Positions 16,541 to 24,371 of a stretch of 64,000 nucleotides of DNA are shown here, in pieces. The notes under the pieces are model-generated. The model saw nothing but the letters and a program-made list of their open reading frames with translations. It had not been told where the DNA came from and made no database searches. Origin of the DNA: Bacteroidales bacterium UBA5281 (lineage in GTDB: Bacteria; Bacteroidota; Bacteroidia; Bacteroidales; Lentimicrobiaceae); NCBI GenBank assembly GCA_002410555.1, contig DHSR01000032.1, forward strand, positions 24,704-88,703, written 5' to 3'. Position 1 is the first letter of the stretch. Every line of letters begins with the position of its first letter. The translations under genes and the position numbers were made by a program.

Positions 16541-18265
16541 ATGAACTTCCCCATTGAAGTGAACAATAAAACCATACTGGCACGCAGGGGTGAAACCATT
16601 CTTGAAGCCCTGGAGCGCAATGGCATTAAAGTGCCAACCCTGTGCCATATGCCGGGATTGAATCCCACAGGCTCCTGTCGCATGTGTGTTGTTGAAGTTG
16701 AAGGCAAACGAAATCTCATCACGGCGTGCTCTTACCCTGTGGAAGAGTGGATGAAAATAAAAACCCACTCGCCCCGTGTGGTAAATGCCCGCAAAACCAA
16801 CGTTGAGTTATTGCTGAGCAATCATCCCGATGACTGCTTGTATTGTGAACGCAACGGAAACTGCGAATTACAACTTTTTGCAGAACAGCTCAATGTAAGG
16901 GAACGCCGTTTTATTGGAAAAAAAAACAAATATAAAACTGATCCATCCGGATCGAGCATAGTACGCGATCCGGCCAAATGCATTGTTTGCGGAAGGTGTG
17001 TAAGAACATGTGATGAAATCGTGGGTGTAAGTACCCTTGGATTTATTGGCAGGGGAAATCAAACCATTATAGGTCCTTCGTTTAATAAACAGCTTAACTT
17101 ATCCAGCTGTATAGCCTGTGGTCAATGCATTATGGCTTGTCCTACGGGTGCCCTGCACGAAAAGAGGCATTCGGGTGATTTGCAAAATGCATTGCACAAT
17201 AATAAAACCCATGTAGTAGCCCAGTATTCTTCAACCATTGCCATTAGTCTGGGTGAAGAATTTAATCTGAAACCCGGCAGGGAAATCAATGGCATTTTGA
17301 ATGCTGCATTGCGAAAAGCAGGCTTTGATAAGGTATTCGATACTACATTCGGGGCTGATCTGTATTTGATACAACTTGCTGCTGAATTTGAGCAACGTTT
17401 AAATGAAGGGGGACGCTTACCCTTGTTCAGCAGTGACTGCCCCGCATGGATAAAGTTTCTGGAGCAATGGCACAGTGACATGATCCCTTATATCTCCACC
17501 TGTAAGTCGCCCCAGCAAATGTTGGGTTCCATCATAAACCGGTACTACGCTGACACCTATCATATAAAAACCGAAGACCTTTACACTGTTTCGGCCATGC
17601 CCTGCACAGCAAAAAAGTTTGAGGCCCAGCGCGAACAACTCACTCATAAGGGCATCAGCGATGTGGACGCCGTACTTACCACACGCGAACTGGCTCAATT
17701 TATTAAGCTGAACGGCATTGAGCTTCAACAAAATGATCCCGAGTTAGCGGATTACCCTTTCCATATCCGAAGTTCAGCAGGAAAATTAATGAGCGTGGCC
17801 GGCGGACAAACAGAAGCCCTCATCCGCACACTCTACTTCCGGCTAACCGGTAACGAATTGAAACAGCCCAGGATAAATCAAATGCGGGTTCAGAAAGACT
17901 ATAAGGAAGTGAAAATAAAAATGGGCAAATACACTTTGGGTTTTGCTGCAGTAAATAGCATAGCATTGGCACATAAACTTATTGAGGAAATAAAAGCCGG
18001 ACGGGATGACCTGCATTTTATTGAAGTAATGGTGTGCCCGGGCGGTTGCATTAATGGCGGCGGACAACCAATTCGCAAAGGGAGCAATGCAATAAAAATA
18101 AGGCAAAAGTCGGTTTATGATCTGGATGAAAATGACCCCATCCCTGTTGCACATAAAAATCCCGGCATCATTGGATTGTACACTGACTTTTTAATTTCCC
18201 CGGACAGCACCATTGCCCGCGATTTACTGCATACATCCTATAAAAAGCGCGAGGTTCCACTTTAA
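16541..18265 (+). CDS. hydA: [FeFe]-hydrogenase catalytic subunit HydA with altered proton relay
   Basis: 574 residues, similar in size and domain order to clostridial CpI. There is an N-terminal [2Fe-2S] domain (CRMC and others), a His-Cys3 [4Fe-4S] site (HPDDCLYCERNGNC), two [4Fe-4S] motifs (CIVCGRCVRTC, CIACGQCIMACP) and the H-domain. H-cluster ligands are intact: C300 in SSDCPAW, MPCTAKKFEA, and VMVCPGGCINGGGQP. The first cysteine of the usual TSCCPxW, the proton donor (C299 in CpI), is Asp299 here, and the relay glutamate E279 aligns with Leu279, while E282 and S319 are kept. It forms the HydABC complex with the two preceding genes, 19 bases after hydB. Confidence 0.93.
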   Translation: MNFPIEVNNKTILARRGETILEALERNGIKVPTLCHMPGLNPTGSCRMCVVEVEGKRNLITACSYPVEEWMKIKTHSPRVVNARKTNVELLLSNHPDDCLYCERNGNCELQLFAEQLNVRERRFIGKKNKYKTDPSGSSIVRDPAKCIVCGRCVRTCDEIVGVSTLGFIGRGNQTIIGPSFNKQLNLSSCIACGQCIMACPTGALHEKRHSGDLQNALHNNKTHVVAQYSSTIAISLGEEFNLKPGREINGILNAALRKAGFDKVFDTTFGADLYLIQLAAEFEQRLNEGGRLPLFSSDCPAWIKFLEQWHSDMIPYISTCKSPQQMLGSIINRYYADTYHIKTEDLYTVSAMPCTAKKFEAQREQLTHKGISDVDAVLTTRELAQFIKLNGIELQQNDPELADYPFHIRSSAGKLMSVAGGQTEALIRTLYFRLTGNELKQPRINQMRVQKDYKEVKIKMGKYTLGFAAVNSIALAHKLIEEIKAGRDDLHFIEVMVCPGGCINGGGQPIRKGSNAIKIRQKSVYDLDENDPIPVAHKNPGIIGLYTDFLISPDSTIARDLLHTSYKKREVPL

Positions 18266-18277
18266 CCCTCTATAACT

Positions 18278-20296
18278 ATGGATACTTCTGATACAGGCCG
18301 AAAAGAGCAACTGGTAAGCACCATCAAAGAACGGTGCCGGGTGTGCTATACCTGTGTACGCGAATGTCCGGCCAAAGCCATTCGCATTATAAACGGTCAG
18401 GCCGAAGTAGTTGCTGAGCGCTGTATTGGATGTGGCAATTGTGTTAAGGTTTGCAGCCAGAATGCCAAAGTTTTCCGAAAGGAGATCAATAAGGCAAAAT
18501 ATCTGTTAAAAAGTCCGCAAAAGGTAGCAGCGCTGATAGCCCCCAGCTTTCCGGCTGAATTTTCTGAAATAAAAAATCACCGGCTCTTTGTAAGTCTGGT
18601 CAGGGCTCAGGGCTTCGATTATGTGTTTGAAGTTTCCTTTGGCGCCGATCTCGTAGCCCGGGAATACAAAAAAATCATTCAATCCAACCATTTTCCTCCG
18701 GTAATCAGCTCTGACTGTCCGGCCATTGTAAGGTACATTGAATATTACCATCCCGACCTGGTAGCTTCACTGGCCAACATTGTTTCCCCTATGGTTGCCA
18801 TGGCCAGGGTAGCACGCAAAAAATCTGGCAACGATCTTAAACTGGTCTTTATTGGTCCTTGTGTAGCCAAAAAGGATGAGTGCGAAGAAATTGATGCGGT
18901 GATCACTTATAGAGAACTGCGTGAAATGATTGCTGAAAAAGGTTTAAAACCTGCTGAAGTTTACCCGACCGAGTTTGATCCGCCATTGGGCGGCCGGGGT
19001 TCCATTTTTCCGGTAAGCCGTGGGTTGCTCAACACCATGGGCGTTAAAGAAGATATTTTTGAACGCAATGTAATCGTTGCTGAAGGCAAAAGGGATTTTC
19101 AGGAAGCCATTAAAGAATTTGAAAGCGGACAGATTGCTCAGGAGCACCTCGAACTGCTGTGTTGTGAAGGATGTATTATGGGACCTGGAATGTCGCCATA
19201 CCCTTCCATGTTTCCCTCATCGGGGCGCCGTTATCGTAAACGCGCCAGTGTAAGTGATTATGCGCTGCACAAGCTGGAAACCATGGATATGGAAGTCTGG
19301 CAAAAAGCATATGATGATTTTTCTGATCTTGATCTCTTCAGAGCTTTTGAAGTGAAAGACATCCGCAATGAACGGCCTGACCCTCAACAAGTTTCAGCCA
19401 TCCTTGAAAAGATGGGAAAATTTGATCCCGGCGATCATCTGGATTGCGGTGCCTGTGGTTATGACTCATGCGAGGACCATGCAATTGCCATTATTCAAGG
19501 CCTGGCCGAGCATGAGATGTGCCTGCCTTACACCATTGAAAAGCTTCACAACTACATCAATGAGCTTAACATCTCAAACGAACGCCTGGCAAACACCCAG
19601 GAAGCACTCAGACAATCGGAAAAGCTGGCAGGTATGGGCCAGTTATCGGCCGGCATCGCTCACGAACTCAATAATCCGCTGGGAATTATTACCATGTACA
19701 GCAACATCCTGAAGGATGAATCGCCTGCTGATGATCCCATCCGTAAAGACCTTGACCTGATTGCCGAACAGGCTGAGCGGTGTAAGAAAATTGTAGGCGG
19801 ACTACTTAATTTTGCACGCAAAAACCAGGTAAACATTACGCAAATTGATATCAATCATTTGATTGAAACGGCCATAAACACCATCATTACCCCCGAATCG
19901 GTTACAATATCACTGGAATCAAAAATAAATAACCCATTGGTACAACTTGACTGGGACCAAATGACACAGGTGTTTACCAACCTGATTAGAAATGCAGTGG
20001 AGGCCATGCCTGAGGAAGGTGGGAAAATTCGCATCATTGTTGAAGAAAAAGACACAGAAGTGGTGGTTCATCTACAGGATGCCGGCATGGGTATCACCGA
20101 AGAAAATAAGGCCAAATTGTTCACTCCCTTTTTTACCACCAAACCTATAGGTAAGGGCACCGGCCTGGGGCTACCCATCATTTATGGTATTGTAAAAATG
20201 CATAAAGGCAACATCACATTCACGTCGAATGCAGATCCCCAAAAAGGTGCGACCGGTACCACATTTACCATCACCCTACCCCGGCTGCATGGATGA
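18278..20296 (+). CDS. hydS: Sensory [FeFe]-hydrogenase fused to a histidine kinase
   Basis: 672 residues. Two [4Fe-4S] motifs (CRVCYTCVRECP, CIGCGNCVKVC) lead into an H-domain at about 80-340 with sensor-type signatures: SSDCPAIV (D146, C147), IGPCVAKKDE, and LCCEGCIMGPG (C295-C299). A CGACGYDSC Fe-S domain lies near 385-420. A histidine kinase follows: phospho-acceptor H462 in AGIAHELNNPLG and an ATPase domain with NLIRNAVEAMPEEGG and GKGTGLGLPII. It is cytoplasmic, with no membrane segment. I infer that it converts H2 or redox state at the H-cluster into phosphorylation of the two downstream receiver proteins. It lies 12 bases after hydA. Confidence 0.88.
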   Translation: MDTSDTGRKEQLVSTIKERCRVCYTCVRECPAKAIRIINGQAEVVAERCIGCGNCVKVCSQNAKVFRKEINKAKYLLKSPQKVAALIAPSFPAEFSEIKNHRLFVSLVRAQGFDYVFEVSFGADLVAREYKKIIQSNHFPPVISSDCPAIVRYIEYYHPDLVASLANIVSPMVAMARVARKKSGNDLKLVFIGPCVAKKDECEEIDAVITYRELREMIAEKGLKPAEVYPTEFDPPLGGRGSIFPVSRGLLNTMGVKEDIFERNVIVAEGKRDFQEAIKEFESGQIAQEHLELLCCEGCIMGPGMSPYPSMFPSSGRRYRKRASVSDYALHKLETMDMEVWQKAYDDFSDLDLFRAFEVKDIRNERPDPQQVSAILEKMGKFDPGDHLDCGACGYDSCEDHAIAIIQGLAEHEMCLPYTIEKLHNYINELNISNERLANTQEALRQSEKLAGMGQLSAGIAHELNNPLGIITMYSNILKDESPADDPIRKDLDLIAEQAERCKKIVGGLLNFARKNQVNITQIDINHLIETAINTIITPESVTISLESKINNPLVQLDWDQMTQVFTNLIRNAVEAMPEEGGKIRIIVEEKDTEVVVHLQDAGMGITEENKAKLFTPFFTTKPIGKGTGLGLPIIYGIVKMHKGNITFTSNADPQKGATGTTFTITLPRLHG

Positions 20297-20372
20297 AGAA
20301 GATAAAAGCATATAAACTAAAAACAAACTAAAAAAGTTAAATGTAAGACAAACAGGGCAAAACATAAAAATT

Positions 20373-20759
20373 ATGAAAAAAACGATACTCATTGTAGATG
20401 ATGATCTGGATTATTTGTTTCAGATGAAGCTAAAAGTTCAACAATTCGGATTTGAAGTGATTACAGCGGAAGGTCAAAAAGAAGCTGAACATATCATCGA
20501 TACAGTCCGGCCTGATCTGGCTATTTTGGATCTGATGATGGAAAGCGATGACAGCGGTTTTATTTTAGCTTACCGCATCAAACGCAAATATCCAGATGTT
20601 CCGATCATCATTGCCACTGCGGTGACGGCTGAGACCGGCATGACTTTTAACATCAATGCCGACGACAATAAACAATGGATTAAAGCCGACTTGTATCTTG
20701 ATAAAGGCATTCGCGCGGATCAACTGCAACGGGAAATCCATAAACTATTAAAGATCTGA
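20373..20759 (+). CDS. Single-domain response regulator
   Basis: 128 residues, a lone receiver (CheY-like) domain. The acidic pocket is VDDDLD (residues 8-13), and the phospho-acceptor is D53 in LAILDLMME. The conserved Thr (IIIATAVTA) and Lys (DLYLDKGI) are present. A short insertion around residues 90-103 (GMTFNINADDNKQW) is typical of one receiver subgroup. There is no output domain, so it should act by protein contact or as a phosphorelay step between the preceding hydrogenase-kinase and the next gene. Confidence 0.88.
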   Translation: MKKTILIVDDDLDYLFQMKLKVQQFGFEVITAEGQKEAEHIIDTVRPDLAILDLMMESDDSGFILAYRIKRKYPDVPIIIATAVTAETGMTFNINADDNKQWIKADLYLDKGIRADQLQREIHKLLKI

Positions 20760-20762
20760 CAG

Positions 20763-21899
20763 ATGTCAAACTACAAAATATTGGTTGTTGACGATGAGGC
20801 TGGAATCAGGATGGGTACACGGCGCATCTTGCAGAACTTCAAAGTGGACTATCCATTTATGGATGAACACATTGAATTTGAAGTACTTGAGGCGGCCACA
20901 GGTGAAGATGCTCTTGAAATTATTGATTCCCAGATGCCAGACATTATCCTGCTCGATAACAAATTACCTGGTATACAAGGCATAGAAGTGCTTGAATATG
21001 TAAAGCGCAAAATGCTGGATATTGTGGTGGTGATGATTACCTCTTATGCCTCACTTGAGCTTGCTGTAAAGGCTACACGAGATGGAGCTTATGACTTTAT
21101 TCCAAAACCATTTACGCCTCAGGAATTGCGCGGATCCATTGAAAATATAACCAAGCAGCTCTTTTTAAAGCGTATGACGCAAAAAATGAATAAAGAGGGC
21201 AAACAGATAAGATTTCAGTTCCTTTCGGTGCTTTCGCACGAATTGAAAGCTCCATTAAACGCCATAGAAGGTTACCTGAAAATTATGCAGGAAAGACAGT
21301 TTGGTGAAGCATTGGTCTCATATGACCAGATGATTGATCGCTCTATTGAAAGGATTACCGGTATGCGCAGCCTGATTATGGATTTGCTTGATCTTACCAA
21401 AATTGAATCCGGCAATCCGGTTCAAAACTTCGAAGAGGTAGATGTGGCTAAAATAGCCCGCGCTTCAATAGATACCATGCGCCCATATGCTATTCAGAAA
21501 GATGTGGACATCCATTTAAATTCCCGCGACTCAGCCCTAATGTCTGCTGACAGCAAAGAACTTGAAATCATATTCAACAATCTGATATCCAATGCCGTTA
21601 AATACAATAAGCAGGGTGGCAGGGTGGATGTTTTCATAAAAAAGGAAGCTGATTTTCTTACCATTAAGGTTTCGGATTCGGGCATTGGTTTAACGGAAGA
21701 AGATCAGGAAAATCTGTTTCAGGATTTTTTCAGGGTAAAGAATTCAAAAACCCGAAACATTACAGGCTCCGGCCTGGGATTATCAATTATTAAAAAAATT
21801 GTTGAAATGTACCATGGCGATATAACTGTAGAAAGCATCCCCGATCAGGGATCTACTTTTACGGTGCAATTGCCGGTTGACAGAGAAATAAATTCTTAA
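20763..21899 (+). CDS. Hybrid protein: N-terminal receiver and C-terminal histidine kinase
   Basis: 378 residues. Receiver domain 1-125 with acidic pair DDE (10-12), D65 as acceptor (IILLDNKLPG) and K115 in FIPKPFTP. A HisKA helix pair has H159 in SVLSHELKAPLNAIEGY, and the ATPase domain carries NLISNAVKYN, SDSGIGL and GSGLGLSII. It starts 3 bases after the lone receiver and ends 2 bases before rex. With the receiver in front, kinase activity is probably set by incoming phosphate. No DNA-binding domain is present anywhere in this phosphorelay. Confidence 0.88.
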   Translation: MSNYKILVVDDEAGIRMGTRRILQNFKVDYPFMDEHIEFEVLEAATGEDALEIIDSQMPDIILLDNKLPGIQGIEVLEYVKRKMLDIVVVMITSYASLELAVKATRDGAYDFIPKPFTPQELRGSIENITKQLFLKRMTQKMNKEGKQIRFQFLSVLSHELKAPLNAIEGYLKIMQERQFGEALVSYDQMIDRSIERITGMRSLIMDLLDLTKIESGNPVQNFEEVDVAKIARASIDTMRPYAIQKDVDIHLNSRDSALMSADSKELEIIFNNLISNAVKYNKQGGRVDVFIKKEADFLTIKVSDSGIGLTEEDQENLFQDFFRVKNSKTRNITGSGLGLSIIKKIVEMYHGDITVESIPDQGSTFTVQLPVDREINS

Positions 21900-21901
21900 A
21901 A

Positions 21902-22528
21902 ATGACAAGTAAAAGATTACCGGATAAAACGGTGGAACGACTGAGCCAGTACCGCCGGGCATTGCTTAATTACCTTTCAGGTGGGAAGCAACATATTTTT
22001 TCTCATGAAATCGCCAATCTGTTGCATATAACTGCAGTTCAGGTAAGGCGCGACATCATGCTAATTGGCTATACAGGCAGCCTAAGGCAGGGCTATGATG
22101 CCCGGGAACTTATCGATTTGATTGGGAAAATTATCGATACCCGTGAGGGCCAAAAGGTAGCCGTTGTCGGCATTGGAAATCTGGGAAGAGCCATAATGGG
22201 CTATTTTGCCGGAAAACGCACCAAGCTCAGCATTGTGGCAGCCTTTGACAGTAACCCCGACAAGGTGGATAAAATTTACGCGGGAGTTCACTGTTATTCA
22301 AGCGATCAGATGATTGATATTATAAGAAAAGAAAACATATCCATTGCAGTGATTTCGGTGCCGGGTGATGTAGCAGTTAAAGTGGCCGAAGAACTTGTAT
22401 TGGCTGGCATAAAAGGCATACTTAACTTTTCACCTAAAGCATTGAATGTCCCTGAACATGTATATCTGCAAGAATACGATATGATTACCATGCTTGAAAA
22501 AATTGCCTATTTCGCAAAGAAAAACTAA
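21902..22528 (+). CDS. rex: Redox-sensing transcriptional repressor Rex
   Basis: 208 residues. An N-terminal winged helix (RLSQYRRALLNYLSGGKQHIFSHE..., recognition region ITAVQVRRDIMLIG) is followed by a Rossmann NAD(H)-binding domain with VGIGNLGRAIMGYF, then a C-terminal swapped helix. Rex binds DNA when NADH is low and leaves it when NADH rises, so it typically derepresses fermentation and hydrogenase genes. The palindromes at 13993-14041 upstream of hydC fit its known operator type, suggesting it controls its own operon and the leftward one. Confidence 0.93.
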   Translation: MTSKRLPDKTVERLSQYRRALLNYLSGGKQHIFSHEIANLLHITAVQVRRDIMLIGYTGSLRQGYDARELIDLIGKIIDTREGQKVAVVGIGNLGRAIMGYFAGKRTKLSIVAAFDSNPDKVDKIYAGVHCYSSDQMIDIIRKENISIAVISVPGDVAVKVAEELVLAGIKGILNFSPKALNVPEHVYLQEYDMITMLEKIAYFAKKN

Positions 22529-22543
22529 CCTTATTTTGATACG

Positions 22544-23485
22544 ATGAGAATTTTTTATGACCCTGAAAATTTGCCCTCCATACCTAACCCGGTGGTTACC
22601 ACAGGCTCCTTCGATGGGGTACATGTGGGCCATAAAACCATTCTCAACCGTCTGAATGAAATTGCCCGAAATATTGGAGGCGAATCGGTACTCATCACTT
22701 TTCATCCCCATCCACGAAAAGTTTTGTTTCCAGACACTGCCGGCAAAAGCCTGCTGCTCATCAATTCACAAAGGGAGAAAATTGAACTGTTAAAAAGAGC
22801 TGGCCTGAACAATCTCATCATTTTCACATTTACGCCTGAATTTGCCCATATATCTTCCATTGATTTTATTCGAAACATTCTGGTAGGAAGGTTGCATGCC
22901 AAAAAGGTAGTCATTGGATTTAATCACCATTTTGGGCACAATCGTGAAGGCAATTTCGACTACTTGTATGAATTAGGTCAATATTATCATTTTGGAGTAG
23001 AAGAAATACCTGAGCAGGACATTCATAACGAAACAGTAAGTTCCACGCTAATCCGGAAAGCTTTGCTCGAAGGGAAAATACAACGTGCAAATGCCTATCT
23101 CGATCACTTATACATTATCATTGGCACTTTACAACCGGGCAGCGACACCTGCCGGCAAATCAACTTTCCCACAATGAGAATTGCCATTGAAGATGAAAAT
23201 AAGCTGGTTCCCTGTGACGGTGTTTATGCAGTGAGTATAATGGTCAGGGACGTTCATTATAAGGGAATAGTTAACATTAAGAACTCCCTGATGCCTGAGA
23301 TCAGGAATGTAGATGAAATCATCATCGATATTCATTTCTTCGAAAAAGATGGTTTCCTTCCGGGGGATGAGGCTACGCTGTTTTTTGCCAAGCGCATCAG
23401 GGATGAATTACATTTCAGCAACGATGAGGAAATGAAGATGCAATTGAAGCAGGATTATAACGAGGTGAATGAGCTGATATACTGA
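22544..23485 (+). CDS. ribF: Bifunctional riboflavin kinase / FMN adenylyltransferase
   Basis: 313 residues, the normal size of RibF. The N-terminal nucleotidyltransferase domain has TTGSFDGVHVGHKTIL and GFNHHFGHNREG; the C-terminal kinase domain contains INFPTMRI and CDGVYAVSI. It makes FMN and FAD from riboflavin in the cytoplasm. It lies 15 bases after rex and inside the hydrogenase operon, whose HydB subunit needs FMN, so co-expression makes sense. It is probably the cell's general RibF too. The stop codon overlaps the first possible start of the next gene. Confidence 0.92.
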   Translation: MRIFYDPENLPSIPNPVVTTGSFDGVHVGHKTILNRLNEIARNIGGESVLITFHPHPRKVLFPDTAGKSLLLINSQREKIELLKRAGLNNLIIFTFTPEFAHISSIDFIRNILVGRLHAKKVVIGFNHHFGHNREGNFDYLYELGQYYHFGVEEIPEQDIHNETVSSTLIRKALLEGKIQRANAYLDHLYIIIGTLQPGSDTCRQINFPTMRIAIEDENKLVPCDGVYAVSIMVRDVHYKGIVNIKNSLMPEIRNVDEIIIDIHFFEKDGFLPGDEATLFFAKRIRDELHFSNDEEMKMQLKQDYNEVNELIY

Positions 23486-23508
23486 TGTTTATGAAAAATC
23501 CGACACAA

Positions 23509-24270
23509 ATGAAAATTACTTTTCTGGGTACCGGTACATCCATTGGCGTTCCGGTAATTGCCTGTAATTGTCCGGTTTGCAAGTCAAGCGATCCGCATGA
23601 TAAGCGTTTCAGAACCTCAGCTATGGTTGAAGTAAATAATCAGCGTATTGTGATTGACTGTGGGCCTGATTTCAGGTTTCAGATGCTCAAGCAAAACGTG
23701 GATGACATTGATGCTGTGATTTTTACACATGAGCATCGCGATCATATTGCCGGATTGGATGATGTGCGGGCTTTCAACTATATTTTAAACAAAAATATTC
23801 CCATTTATGGTACGCATGCAGTGCTGGAAGCCATTCAAACAGAATTTCCCTATATTTTTGCTGAAAACAGATATTTTGGAGTACCACAACTAAGTGTTCA
23901 TGAGATTTGTTGCGAACCTTTTACGATAGGAGACACTCAAATTTTGCCCATTCAGGTAATGCACCATGCTCTTCCGGTGTTTGGATACCGCATTGGTGAT
24001 TTCACTTATATAACCGATGCCAGTGCTATACCCGATGAAGAGAAGCATAAAATTAACAATTCGAAAATCCTTGTATTAAATGCATTGAGAAACTCTAAAC
24101 ATGTCTCTCATTTTTCGCTTAAAGAAGCCCTTGCGCTGATTGAAGAACTTAAACCTGAGCGGGCCTACCTTACCCACATCAGCCATTTTCTGGGATTGCA
24201 CCGTGAAGTTGAGGAAAATTTACCACCCAATGTTCATCTTGCTTATGATAATCTGATTATAGAATGCTGA
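23509..24270 (+). CDS. Metallo-beta-lactamase-fold hydrolase (PhnP-like)
   Basis: About 253 residues from MKITFLGTGTSIGVPV, the point where relatives usually begin; ATGs at 23485 (overlapping the ribF stop) and 23491 are alternatives. The metal-binding signature is THEHRDHIAGLDD. An early cluster of cysteines (IACNCPVCKSSDPHDKR) resembles the zinc site of PhnP. Later metal ligands fit MHHAL and YITDAS. The family hydrolyses cyclic phosphodiesters or similar esters. The substrate here is unknown. It sits between ribF and hydG, but a link to hydrogenase maturation is only suggested by position. Confidence 0.82.
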   Translation: MKITFLGTGTSIGVPVIACNCPVCKSSDPHDKRFRTSAMVEVNNQRIVIDCGPDFRFQMLKQNVDDIDAVIFTHEHRDHIAGLDDVRAFNYILNKNIPIYGTHAVLEAIQTEFPYIFAENRYFGVPQLSVHEICCEPFTIGDTQILPIQVMHHALPVFGYRIGDFTYITDASAIPDEEKHKINNSKILVLNALRNSKHVSHFSLKEALALIEELKPERAYLTHISHFLGLHREVEENLPPNVHLAYDNLIIEC

Positions 24271-24319
24271 AGTGTTAAAAATAATCAGGTTTTTAGTCGT
24301 TATCCTCCCTGGAATGAAG

Positions 24320-24327
24320 TATCTTTG
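24320..24327 (+). promoter_or_regulatory. -7 box for hydG
   Basis: TATCTTTG is a full match to TAnnTTTG, 44 bases before the hydG start, in the 101-bp gap after the hydrolase gene. It suggests that hydG and the two regulators can be transcribed separately from the long upstream operon. Confidence 0.55.
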
Positions 24328-24371
24328 CTGTATCAAAGCACTACATTCAAAACATTTAAAATCAATATATT

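Noticed and set aside
24270..24371. Possible Rex site GTGTTAAAAATAATCAG before hydG
   Set aside because: Only one half-site is near consensus; much weaker than the sites at 13993-14041.
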